Origin: Candidatus Amesbacteria bacterium
Lineage (GTDB): Bacteria; Patescibacteriota; Microgenomatia; CAZETR01; Amesbacteraceae
Assembly (NCBI GenBank): GCA_027331445.1
Contig: DAHWUD010000007.1
Location: forward strand, 1-42,436
Direction: 5' to 3'
Length of the DNA stretch: 42,436 nucleotides
Shown here: positions 14,540 to 21,705 of the stretch, one piece after another
How positions within the stretch are numbered: the first letter of the stretch is position 1
Layout: each line of letters opens with the position of its first letter
Notes under the pieces: model-generated
Databases searched by the model: none
What the model was told of the DNA's origin: nothing
What the model saw: only the letters and a program-made list of their open reading frames with translations
Position numbers and translations under genes: made by a program

Positions 14540-15244
14540 TTACCTTAAAAGCCCCGCTGTCGGCGTCGCCGCCGGGTTCAGCGTCAATACCGCCCCCGTT
14601 TCCCCCAGTATCACCCGGGTAGTCCCCGTGCTGACCACTTGGCTGGTCGCCGCGTCGAATGTCAGGGTCGCCTCCTGGTTGGCCGCCTTAGTCACTACAG
14701 CCAGGGGAATCTGCGCCACCTCAATTTTTCCCACGGGCGCGGCCCCGCCCGGCGCCACCTGCAGCACCAGGCTGATCTTGCCGGTTGTGTTTGCCTCCGC
14801 CCGGCTGGTCTTCTGCACTATAGTCGTAAATTGTTTAGCCGTCGTCACCTCCGCAGCCAGCTGCACCTTCGTCGGATCAAAAGTCACCACTGTCGACACC
14901 AAGGCTACCGGCACCGACCCGGATTGCAGGATCAGCTGTTCCGAAATTCCCGGCGGCAGCGTCGCCCTTCCCGGAACCAGGCTCAGCTGGGCTTGTTCCA
15001 CCGCCGCCATCTCCACCGGCCGCGTTTGCTGTCGGGCCAATAGCACCAATCCCGGCAGCATCAGCCCCAAAAGTCCCAGCACTACCACCCCGCCCATCGG
15101 CACTCTCCGCAACCGGCCCCTCAAGCCGTCCCGCCACTTTCTCCTTCCGGGAAAATCCATCCCCGGCGGAGGCGGCGGCACCAGCCCGGCCGGGACATCA
15201 GGCAAAAAATCCATCTCCCCCATTCTAACCACATTTTCGCTCAT
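14540..15244 (-). CDS. Membrane protein with cohesin-like exported domain
   Basis: The 234-residue protein has an N-terminal cytoplasmic Pro-rich, basic stretch, a single helix (about residues 50-70, MGGVVVLGLLGLMLPGLVLL), and an exported beta-rich domain. The domain contains PVALVSTVVTFDPTKVQLAA and ends with EATLTFDAAT and RVILGETGAVLTL, reminiscent of cohesin-type carbohydrate-protein binding modules. It is preceded by AGGTGAT, a Shine-Dalgarno, and a 22-bp perfect palindrome farther upstream, so it appears regulated and has a leader. Confidence 0.6.
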   Translation of the reverse strand: MSENVVRMGEMDFLPDVPAGLVPPPPPGMDFPGRRKWRDGLRGRLRRVPMGGVVVLGLLGLMLPGLVLLARQQTRPVEMAAVEQAQLSLVPGRATLPPGISEQLILQSGSVPVALVSTVVTFDPTKVQLAAEVTTAKQFTTIVQKTSRAEANTTGKISLVLQVAPGGAAPVGKIEVAQIPLAVVTKAANQEATLTFDAATSQVVSTGTTRVILGETGAVLTLNPAATPTAGLLR

Positions 15245-15264
15245 CCTTCAATCACCTGCCGTAC

Positions 15265-15286
15265 TATTACTATATATATAGTAATA
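15265..15286. promoter_or_regulatory. Perfect 22-bp AT-rich palindrome
   Basis: TATTACTATAT followed by ATATAGTAATA: 11-bp arms, no spacer. It lies between the cohesin-like gene and the cobalamin riboswitch promoter. It may be a dimeric repressor operator or contain the TATATA -10 of the minus-strand gene. Confidence 0.55.
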
Positions 15287-15322
15287 CATCTCACCGCAAA
15301 GCTTCTGTATCAAAGACCTCTC

Positions 15323-15351
15323 TTGACAACCTGCCGCTTCCCGAGCATATT
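15323..15351 (+). promoter_or_regulatory. Promoter for the cobalamin riboswitch transcript
   Basis: TTGACA (15323-15328), 17 bp, CATATT (15346-15351); start expected just inside or before the riboswitch's GGTGCC. Confidence 0.6.
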
Positions 15352-15450
15352 GGTGCCAGATTGTGTTCCAGGAAGTTGGGTGTAAATCCCACGCTGTGCC
15401 GCAACCGTGATAGCCGGAAAACTAGCAATCTCTTATTCCCGCGCAGGAAC
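15352..15450 (+). promoter_or_regulatory. Cobalamin (B12) riboswitch
   Basis: The conserved core is readable in order: GGTGCC, then AGGAAGTTGGGTGTAAATCC, then CACGCTGTGCCGCAACCGTG followed by ATAGCCGG, matching the B12-box pattern GGUGCC...AGGGAA..GGUG.AAAUCC..GC.GU.CCGCAAC.GUGA. The downstream arm leads into CAGGAACCT directly before the ATG at 15453, so ligand binding may hide the AGGA ribosome site. It looks shorter than the longest class; the exact subclass cannot be assigned by eye. Confidence 0.8.
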
Positions 15451-15452
15451 CT

Positions 15453-16409
15453 ATGCCAATTCAAGATCGTCTCGCCTTTGATACCCGCCTTTACCTTCGT
15501 TTAGATACCAAAGCCGTCGCCACCGACCTGGCTTCGCTTGGTTTCGAAGCCAAACTCTCAGAAACTGAAATTGACGGCATCTACCCGGAACGCATCTGGC
15601 ATTATGACCACCTTCCGGAAAAACTCTCCACCGACCCTGATCAACTGGCTAGTACCCAAGCCGCTCTGAATCTCAAAAGTCAAATTTACTCCACTCCCCC
15701 GGAAGCCAAACGCCTCATCCTTCTTGTCAGCCCCCCTGACCCAAAACTTAACTACCGCGAATCCCGCCTCGACATTGCCCTGGTCGAAAATCATGGTGGA
15801 GAAATTACCTTTAACGCCTATGGTATACCTGCGAGTTGGGACGAAACCCGAGTTCTCAATTACGTCCGTCAATTCCAACCCCTATCTGATCTGAATTCAT
15901 TCCCATTAGAAAAATCTGAGGCTATTACCACCCCTATTCCTCGCACGTTTTACTCCCAGTCGGACTTGGAATCCGCCGCCCCCAGATATTTGCCTCTCCC
16001 AAATGAGGTCTGGCGGCAAATTCTTTCCGGAGAAGTTAATAAACGTTGTGAGGACCTTACTCAACAACTCACCCCCATCGCCCAAGCGATGCTTTCTGAA
16101 ACTCTCACCGCCAAAACCGGTAGCGACTTCGTTAAAGCCGGAGCCAAGGCCGAAAAAGCTCTGATGCGCATCACAGGATTCCGGCTCTCCGGCGAATTTT
16201 CCGGCTGTGGCCTGCTCAATAGCGAAATTTCCTCCGCTGCCTCTGGTTTTGTCACCCTGCAGAGAGAGAAAAATGGCATCTGCGTCAAAATCAAATGCCC
16301 GTTATGCGGCTGGGAACCCACCGAGGAGCAACTTAAAAACATGCCCAAATCCTGTCCCGGGAAAGACAAAGATGGGAAAGTTTGTGGCTACATTCCCAAA
16401 TCCGGATAA
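15453..16409 (+). CDS. Cobalamin-riboswitch-controlled protein of unknown function with C-terminal zinc ribbon
   Basis: The 318-residue soluble protein has no signal or membrane segment. Residues 1-200 form an alpha/beta region I do not recognise (DTRLYLRLDTKAVATDLASL; LILLVSPPDP). The C-terminus holds a zinc ribbon with CPLCGW and, about 17 residues later, CPGKDKDGKVCGY. Because the gene follows a B12 riboswitch, it is expected to relate to cobalamin use, uptake or replacement, but no transporter, corrinoid-binding or ribonucleotide-reductase motif is visible. It appears to be a single-gene transcript ended by the terminator at 16465. Confidence 0.7.
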   Translation: MPIQDRLAFDTRLYLRLDTKAVATDLASLGFEAKLSETEIDGIYPERIWHYDHLPEKLSTDPDQLASTQAALNLKSQIYSTPPEAKRLILLVSPPDPKLNYRESRLDIALVENHGGEITFNAYGIPASWDETRVLNYVRQFQPLSDLNSFPLEKSEAITTPIPRTFYSQSDLESAAPRYLPLPNEVWRQILSGEVNKRCEDLTQQLTPIAQAMLSETLTAKTGSDFVKAGAKAEKALMRITGFRLSGEFSGCGLLNSEISSAASGFVTLQREKNGICVKIKCPLCGWEPTEEQLKNMPKSCPGKDKDGKVCGYIPKSG

Positions 16410-16464
16410 ATCCTATACCATCCCCTTGTCAAATCCACACCCGGCAGCTATAATACTTGACATC

Positions 16465-16483
16465 GAGTCGCAAGACTCTTTTT
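16465..16483 (+). terminator. Intrinsic terminator
   Basis: Stem GAGTC/GACTC with GCAA tetraloop, followed by TTTTTG. It separates the riboswitch gene from secE. A GTTTGGC/GCCAAAC inverted repeat follows just before the secE promoter. Confidence 0.65.
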
Positions 16484-16535
16484 GTTTGGCAAAATCACGC
16501 AGCCTGAGCCAAACGAGTGCATGTTAAAATAAATT

Positions 16536-16715
16536 ATGCCCGTCACCGATTATCTCAAGACCACTTTGTCTGAGCTCAAACAGGTGCGCTGGCCCACCCG
16601 CGCAGAAACCACCCGTTTGACCATCATCGTCATCGGCATTTCCGTAGTCGTGGGCGCCTACGTCGGCGGCCTGGACTATCTCTTTACCAATTTACTCCAA
16701 TATATCATCAAATAA
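16536..16715 (+). CDS. secE: Preprotein translocase subunit SecE
   Basis: This 59-residue protein begins MPVTDYLKTTLSELKQVRWP and continues with TRAETTRLT and one transmembrane helix IIVIGISVVVGAYVGGLDYL. The EL..V.WP....T amphipathic segment and single helix are the SecE signature. SecE stabilises SecY in the translocon. TAAAAT (16525-16530) lies 5 nt before the ATG and there is no Shine-Dalgarno. It heads the usual secE-nusG-rplK order, with nusG starting 2 nt after its stop. Confidence 0.9.
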   Translation: MPVTDYLKTTLSELKQVRWPTRAETTRLTIIVIGISVVVGAYVGGLDYLFTNLLQYIIK

Positions 16716-16717
16716 TC

Positions 16718-17371
16718 ATGGCTGACATAGCTGCTACCACTCCCGCCCCCACCCTCTCCGTCACCGAACGCGGCCTGGGCGGCAAAAACATCCCCGGGCA
16801 CATCATTATCAACACTGCCCCCCAAGACGAAGGTTTACCCGCCGCTAAGCGGGCGCATTGGTACGTCGTCCACACCTATTCCGGCCACGAAGCCCGGGTC
16901 GCCGAAACCCTCCGCCAGAGAGTCGCCACCTTGGGCCAGTCCGACAAAGTCTTTGAGCTCTTAATCCCCACTCAGGACAAAATCCAGATCCGCCACGGCA
17001 AAAAATCCTCCGTCAAAGAGAAGATCTTCCCCGGCTACCTCCTTATCAAAATGACCGTTGACGACGATTCCTGGCTGGTCGTCCGCACTACCCAGGGCAT
17101 TACCGGCTTTGTCGGCACCGGCAATCGCCCCACTCCCCTGTCCGAGTCCGAAGTCGCCGCCATCATGCAGTTTGCCCAAATGGGCGCCCCCAAATACAAA
17201 GCCAACTTTTCTGTGGGCGAAGCCGTCAAGATCACCGACGGCCCCTTCTCCGACTTTTTGGGCAGCATTGAATCCATCGACGAAGCCCACGGCAAGCTGC
17301 GGGTCTTGGTCAGCATTTTCGGCCGCGAAACCCCCGTAGAATTAGACTTCTTACAGGTTAAAAAGATTTAA
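16718..17371 (+). CDS. nusG: Transcription antitermination factor NusG
   Basis: NusG binds RNA polymerase, suppresses pausing and couples transcription to translation or Rho. After about 45 extra N-terminal residues the NGN domain begins (HWYVVHTYSGHEARVAETLR), with the conserved KEKIFPGYLLIKM segment and TTQGITGFVGTG, and ends in a KOW domain: VGEAVKITDGPFSDFLGSIE followed by KLRVLVSIFGRETPVELDF. The 217-residue length exceeds the usual ~180 because of the N-terminal extension. It follows secE by 2 bp and is co-transcribed. Confidence 0.95.
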   Translation: MADIAATTPAPTLSVTERGLGGKNIPGHIIINTAPQDEGLPAAKRAHWYVVHTYSGHEARVAETLRQRVATLGQSDKVFELLIPTQDKIQIRHGKKSSVKEKIFPGYLLIKMTVDDDSWLVVRTTQGITGFVGTGNRPTPLSESEVAAIMQFAQMGAPKYKANFSVGEAVKITDGPFSDFLGSIESIDEAHGKLRVLVSIFGRETPVELDFLQVKKI

Positions 17372-17376
17372 AAACT

Positions 17377-17571
17377 ATGCCTGAAATTCCTCTTCTTACT
17401 ACCACCATCGACACCCTCCGCTGCCCCGGCTGCAAATTCTTCAACCGGCCCGCTTTCGTCCCCCGCCGGCCTGACAGCCAAAGTCAAGTTGTCTGCAAGA
17501 AATTAACCGACGCCCGAGTGCTAGAATACTTTAGACTGTTAAGTTCCTGTCCCGTCAGGGAATCCAAATAA
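17377..17571 (+). CDS. Small cysteine-containing protein inserted in the nusG-rplK operon
   Basis: The 64-residue protein contains CPGCKFF near residue 16 and single cysteines later (VVCKKL, SSCPV), enough for a zinc site of CxxC...C...C type. It lies 5 bp after nusG and 5 bp before rplK, a place where most bacteria have no gene, so co-expression with the ribosomal proteins is near certain if it is translated. No family recognised. Confidence 0.6.
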   Translation: MPEIPLLTTTIDTLRCPGCKFFNRPAFVPRRPDSQSQVVCKKLTDARVLEYFRLLSSCPVRESK

Positions 17572-17576
17572 CTCAT

Positions 17577-18002
17577 ATGGCCGCCAAAAAAATCAAAGTC
17601 GTCCTCAAGCTCAATCTCCCCGCCGGAGTTGCCACCCCGGCTCCTCCCGTCGGTCCCGCCCTGGGTCAGCACGGCCTCCCGATCATGGACTTTGTTAAAC
17701 AATACAACGACCGCACCAAAGACCAAAAAGGCGATATCATCCCCGCCGTCATCACCGTCTATGAAGACCGCACATTTTCCTTTGTCACCAAACTGCCTCC
17801 GGTCTCCGCCCTGATCAAGAAAGCCCTCAATCTCAAAGAGGCCTCCCATAAGCCGGGTACCGAAGTCGCCGGCACCATTTCCACTGCCCAGATCCGGGAA
17901 ATTGCCCAGAAAAAATTGGCCGACCTCAATACCGATTCTCTCGATTCCGCCGTCAAAACCGTCGCCGGTACCGCCCGCAGCATGGGCATCACCGTCGTTT
18001 AA
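17577..18002 (+). CDS. rplK: 50S ribosomal protein L11
   Basis: L11 (141 residues) shapes the GTPase-associated centre on 23S rRNA. The start MAAKKIKVVLKLNLPAG, the PPVGPALGQHGLPIMDFVKQ segment (family: PPVGPALGQ.GVNI..F...), YEDRTFSFVTKLPPVSALIK and the C-terminal IREIAQKKLADLNTDSL, then GTARSMGI make the call unambiguous. In most bacteria rplA follows at once; here rplA is 3.7 kb away across an opposing gene cluster. Confidence 0.97.
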   Translation: MAAKKIKVVLKLNLPAGVATPAPPVGPALGQHGLPIMDFVKQYNDRTKDQKGDIIPAVITVYEDRTFSFVTKLPPVSALIKKALNLKEASHKPGTEVAGTISTAQIREIAQKKLADLNTDSLDSAVKTVAGTARSMGITVV

Positions 18003-18303
18003 TTCGTTCCACCACCGGAGATCGGTTTCCCGTTTTATCAATCCCTACTATCTTCGCTTCACCCACAGAATTTTCCGATATCGGATAGCCGGGAATCACA
18101 TCCCCCATCGACCCTTGGCTGATCCTCTTCCCTACTTCTGTACTTTCACCCAAGATCTCAAAACCCCGTTTTTCCCATTTCTCTACCTCTTCCGCCCTCG
18201 CCATCTCGTCCTCAGGCAAAACCACACATCTCAGGACACGACCACCCCCCAGCAAATACACTTTGTCGCCTCTCCCAACAGCCGGTAAAACTTCTCTTGC
18301 TAT
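17989..18303 (-). CDS. Hypothetical protein with possible ATA start
   Basis: The frame can begin at ATA (18303), 6 nt after TAAAAT (18315-18310), itself 17 bp from TTGTGA (18338-18333). From there it encodes 104 residues: AREVLPAVGRGDKVYLLGGG, then RVLRCVVLPEDEMARAEEVE, ending in a basic tail. A GTG at 18261 is an alternative start, preceded by GGGAGAGG. The VYLLGGGRVLRCVVLPEDE strand pattern suggests a small beta domain; function unknown. The gene overlaps the 3' end of the convergent rplK by 14 bp. Confidence 0.5.
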   Translation of the reverse strand: MAREVLPAVGRGDKVYLLGGGRVLRCVVLPEDEMARAEEVEKWEKRGFEILGESTEVGKRISQGSMGDVIPGYPISENSVGEAKIVGIDKTGNRSPVVERIKRR

Positions 18304-18332
18304 GTTTACATTTTACTCCCGCCTTGCAACTC

Positions 18333-18689
18333 TCACAACACCACATTCTTATAATGCCTGATGCCCGTCACTGCATCGTCCTCACCCAACTCTACGGCGA
18401 CCATGTCTATCCGGCAGGCCGCCTCTTTTCCTTTCAGATATACCTGGGCCATCCGCTTTACCTTCTCATACTTATATCGGGTAAACGTTTCCTCCGGTGA
18501 TCCAAACAGCCGCCCTTTTTTGGTCTTTACCTCGACAAATACCACCTCAGCATTATCACGGCAAATTAAATCAATCTCGCCAAACCGGGTAGAAAAATTG
18601 CGCAAAAACACCTCATATCCCAGTTTCTCCAAATATAGGGCCGCCTCATTTTCCCCCTTCCTCCCGGTCTCCCGATTAAACTGTTTCAT
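18333..18689 (-). CDS. yraN: UPF0102 / YraN-family putative endonuclease
   Basis: YraN proteins have the PD-(D/E)xK nuclease fold. Here the motifs are GRKGENEAALYLEKLGYEVF, NFSTRFGEIDLICRD (the GEIDLI acidic residues) and VVFVEVKTKKG (the ExK). The length, 118 residues, is normal. Its ATG follows the comM stop at once, with AGGTGAGC as ribosome site, so it is translated from the dprA-comM-yraN transcript. This trio is a common gene order linked to DNA uptake and recombination; its own biochemical role is not established. Confidence 0.9.
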   Translation of the reverse strand: MKQFNRETGRKGENEAALYLEKLGYEVFLRNFSTRFGEIDLICRDNAEVVFVEVKTKKGRLFGSPEETFTRYKYEKVKRMAQVYLKGKEAACRIDMVAVELGEDDAVTGIRHYKNVVL

Positions 18690-19170
18690 ATCAGCTCACC
18701 TGCCGGTATTGTAATGCCTCCGCCATGTGCGCCGGCTTAATCTCTTCCTCCCCCGCCAAATCGGCGATGGTCCTGGCCACTTTAATTAACCGAAAATACC
18801 CCCGGGCGGACAAATCAAACTTTTCCACCGCCAGCCGCAGCAGCCGCTCCGTCTCCCCGTCTAATTTACAGTAACTTCTCACCTGTTTATTTCTCATCTG
18901 GGCATTGGCATACAACCCCGAATCCTTTAACCTTTGTTCCTGCCGCCTTCTGGCTGCCACCACCGATTTTCTCACTTCTCTTGATGTTTGAGAATTTGAA
19001 TTTTGAATTTGAGCGGACAGTTTGTCCGTCTCCACGGCCGGCACCCGCACGTGCAGGTCAATTCGGTCCAGAATCGGCCCGGACATCCTGGCCCGGTACT
19101 TGGCCACCATTTTGGCCGAGCACTGGCACTCCCGCCGCGGATGCCCAAGATATCCGCACGGACAAGAACT

Positions 19171-19680
19171 ATCAGAGACCCCTAGGCACAAAAAATAGCA
19201 GCCCTCAAACAGGACTGATAACAACGTTGCAAAGACTCGAGGCTATTTTAGAAACAATGTAAATCCATGCATCTATTTAAATTTTATTCTCATACCTCCA
19301 CACCACTACCTTACATCAAATCAGAATTAAAAAATATATTACTGATTTATCTATATGTGAAATATTTTTCTCTCTGTTTTGGCCAACAGTGCTCTTTCTT
19401 GCAAACTTCTTTGACCTTGAGGTCCTTCTTCCGTATAACATTCTCCTTCAAATACTTCACCTGCTTGCACTTTGTTTTTGCCTTCTTCAATTCTTCTTCT
19501 AAGGCATCCTTCAATATCAGAACAAGCTACTTGAATAGGACCGTCCAAAGCTAAACTTGCAATTCTTGCTTTACATTCTTTCATAACTTAAACTCACCCT
19601 CTTTCTTTTGTTTGGCAGGTAAGCAGCATTTTAGTATTCAATAAAGAATTAATCAAACACCAAACAATGCAAATCCTCAT
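19171..19680 (-). mobile_element. AT-rich ~510-bp insertion in comM, class unknown
   Basis: The insert breaks NPCP|CGYLG; the microhomology TGCCC/TGTCC at the ends makes the exact borders ambiguous by a few bases. It is clearly more AT-rich than its surroundings. Near its 5' end (comM sense) GGATTTGCATTGTTT recurs as GGATTTACATTGTTT about 410 bp later (plus strand 19663-19677 and 19252-19266). No long terminal inverted repeats or transposase are seen. An exon-intron pairing AATCCCT/GAGGATT with a U-G at the junction resembles a group I P1 helix, but no catalytic core could be identified by eye. Confidence 0.6.
19351..19584 (-). CDS. Small open frame inside the comM insertion
   Basis: The 77-codon frame begins at ATG 19584 with GAGGGTGAG as a plausible Shine-Dalgarno 8 nt upstream. 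It encodes a charged, helical protein (CSDIEGCLRRRIEEGKNKVQ, SLQERALLAKTERKIF). A/T-ending codons set it apart from host genes, suggesting transfer. No homing-endonuclease or transposase motif is visible. Unknown function. Confidence 0.45.
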   Translation of the reverse strand: MKECKARIASLALDGPIQVACSDIEGCLRRRIEEGKNKVQAGEVFEGECYTEEGPQGQRSLQERALLAKTERKIFHI

Positions 19681-20337
19681 GGGCAGGGATTGACCGCCGC
19701 CACCAGAGCAAACCCCGCCGGATACGTCACATGGGCCGCCGCCCGCACGATCCTCACCGCTCCGTCTTCCATCGGCTGCCGCAGTCCTTCCAGCACTCCC
19801 CGGGGAAACTCCGCCATCTCATCCAAAAACAGCACCCCGAGATGTGCCAGGCTCACCTCCCCCGGCATGGGATTGCTCCCCCCGCCCACCATGCCCGCCG
19901 CCGAAATTCCGTGGTGCGGGCTGCGAAACGGCCGCCGCCGCACCAGCGACTCCCCCGGATCCAGTAGTCCCGCCACCGAGTAAATGCGCGTCACTTCCAA
20001 CGCCTCGGCCGCCGACAATGGCGGCAAAATCCCCGGCATGGCCCGGGCCAGCATAGTTTTTCCCGTCCCCGGCGGTCCCCACATCAACAGGTTATGACCT
20101 CCCGCAGCTGCAATCATCAATGCCCGTTTGGCCATCTCCTGCCCGGCCACCTCGACCAGGTCAAACTCCACTCCTGCCGTCTCCACTTCCTCTTCCACAT
20201 CCAAATGTCCCAGCTTCTCAATTTTCTTCACTCCGGTGAGGTGATCGACGAGCTGGGCCAGGTTTCTCACCGGAAACACCTCTATTCCCTCTACCACCGC
20301 CGCCTCATTCGCCGAAAAAACCGGCACAAAAATTTGA

Positions 20338-20392
20338 GGTACCCCCCTCTCTACTCCCCCTCCTAAACTAGGAGGGGGATGGGAGGTGGTAC
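20338..20392 (-). repeat. Palindromic element inserted within comM coding sequence
   Basis: A perfect 10-bp stem CCCCCTCCTA/TAGGAGGGGG with an AAC loop, closed by outer arms (GTACC...GGTAC). In the comM frame it encodes [17 protein letters not shown], similar in layout to the fmt insert (S..P...G.G..RG). Confidence 0.7.
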
Positions 20393-20804
20393 TCGCGGCA
20401 TGCAATCCCACCAGCAGCACTCCTTTAGTCGCCCTCAGACTTCCGTCCAGGCTCAACTCCCCATAAAAAATTGAACCCTGAAAATTGAATGTTGAGCTTT
20501 GAATCTGCCCGCTGGCCGCCAGTATCCCCACCGCTATCGGCAGATCATAAGCCGCCCCCTCCTTCGGTACATCGGCCGGGGCCAAATTGACCGTAATTTT
20601 CTTGGGCGGAAAATCCAATCCCGAATTGTTGATCGCCGTCTTTACGCGTTCCTTGGCCTCTTCCACCGCTTTACTTGGCAAACCCACGATCGTCAGTCCC
20701 GGAAACCCCTACTCGGCCACATCCACTTCCACCTCCACCGGTACACTGACGAGGCCCACCAGTGCCACAGATTGCACCTTCACCAACACTAAAATTATCT
20801 TACC

Positions 20805-21647
20805 CTACCCCGCCGCAAAATACTTGCCCTCTTTTTCTAAAATTTCTCCCGCAAGCAGCATCCCCGTCAACTCTGCCATCACCTCGGCTGCGGGTTGGTT
20901 AAGCTTCCTCACCAGATCATTTACCGTCAGGGCCTCATTCTCTAACAAACTATATATCTTCACATTTTTAGTCACTCTTTTTGCATCAGAAGTCTCCATT
21001 CGCGTCTGTTGCTGCGGCAGCCACATTTTGGCTGTTCCCTCCGCAATTAGCCGGTTCGTCCCCTCGGACACCCGGCTGGTCACCGGTCCCGGCACGGCCC
21101 AAATAGTTTTGCCAAGGCTTCTGGCCAAATCTACCGTGATCAAAGCCCCGCTTTTTTCCGCCGCCTCCACCACATACACCTCCCCGACCAGTCCCGCCAC
21201 GATCCGGTTTCTCTGGGGAAAGGTCCACAGCGCCGGGACTTGGGTCTTCCACTCCGAAATTACCAAGCCGCCCCCGTCACAAATTTGCTTTACCAGCTCC
21301 TCTTCTTCAGCCGACATTCCTCGATACTCCGCCCCCCAGCCCAGCACCGCCACCGTCCGCCCGCCGCAGGCCAGACATGTTTCGTGCGCCAGCCGGTCCA
21401 CTCCGTACATAAACCCCAACACCACGGTCATTCCCGCCTCCACCAGCCCCGGGACCAGCTTTTCCGTCACCCGCCGTCCGTACTCCGTCATCCGCCGGCT
21501 GCCCACCACAGCCGCGGCCCACCCGAACAGCTTCGCGTCCCACCTCCCCCAAAAGAACAACTTTTTAGGCGGGTGGTCCGCCGCCGCCAACCCGGCCAGG
21601 CATTTTTCACCCGCCACCTCAATTTCCCGGCAACTTTGCGCCGTCAC
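20805..21647 (-). CDS. dprA: DNA-processing protein DprA (short form)
   Basis: DprA binds incoming single-stranded DNA and loads RecA. The Rossmann-like core is present: AAVVGSRRMTEYGRRVTEKL, then GVDRLAHETCLACGGRTVAV, SEGTNRLIAEG and the C-terminal winged-helix-like region (ALTVNDLVRKLNQPAAEVMA). The usual SGLARGID is replaced by LGFMYGVD, a divergent version of the most conserved loop. The N-terminal SAM domain is missing, giving 280 residues. The GTG start lies 7 nt after TATAAT (21660-21655). It heads dprA-comM-yraN. Confidence 0.85.
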   Translation of the reverse strand: MTAQSCREIEVAGEKCLAGLAAADHPPKKLFFWGRWDAKLFGWAAAVVGSRRMTEYGRRVTEKLVPGLVEAGMTVVLGFMYGVDRLAHETCLACGGRTVAVLGWGAEYRGMSAEEEELVKQICDGGGLVISEWKTQVPALWTFPQRNRIVAGLVGEVYVVEAAEKSGALITVDLARSLGKTIWAVPGPVTSRVSEGTNRLIAEGTAKMWLPQQQTRMETSDAKRVTKNVKIYSLLENEALTVNDLVRKLNQPAAEVMAELTGMLLAGEILEKEGKYFAAG

Positions 21648-21654
21648 CGTAAAT

Positions 21655-21664
21655 ATTATATAAT
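21655..21664. promoter_or_regulatory. Symmetric bidirectional -10 element, dprA / rplA
   Basis: ATTATATAAT is a perfect 10-bp palindrome. It reads TATAAT leftwards (7 nt to the dprA GTG) and TATAAT rightwards (21659-21664), so two divergent promoters share overlapping -10 boxes. The rightward transcript has a ~35-nt leader with GAGGGAGGT before rplA. Confidence 0.65.
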
Positions 21665-21705
21665 CTCTTCACCTCGCAATTAGTGAGGGAGGTAAAAAAA
21701 CCGTC

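Larger units (their letters stand above)
18691..20789 (-). pseudogene. comM: comM (Mg-chelatase-like AAA+ helicase), interrupted by stop and insertion
   Basis: ComM is a hexameric branch-migration helicase acting in natural transformation. The GTG start (20789) has TAAGAT 7 nt upstream. The N-terminal domain (VQSVALVGLVSVPVEVEVDV, then [14 protein letters not shown]) is cut by an in-frame TAG at 20711-20709. The AAA+ core is intact (Walker [19 protein letters not shown]). At the invariant NPCPCGYLGHP the gene is interrupted near 19680 by about 510 bp; it resumes near 19171 with CGYLGHPRRECQCS and is intact to the end (MSGPILDRIDLHV). A protein-coding palindrome lies at 20338-20392. It is either a young pseudogene, or the insertion is removed from RNA. 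The lone TAG might be a sequencing error. Confidence 0.75.

Noticed and set aside
16450-16483. Separate small RNA driven by TATAAT at 16450-16455
   Set aside because: The box lies just before the terminator hairpin, leaving no room for a transcript; it is more likely a chance match.
19171-19680. Intein in comM
   Set aside because: The frame hits a stop (TGA) within a few bases of the insertion point, so the insert cannot be translated as part of ComM.
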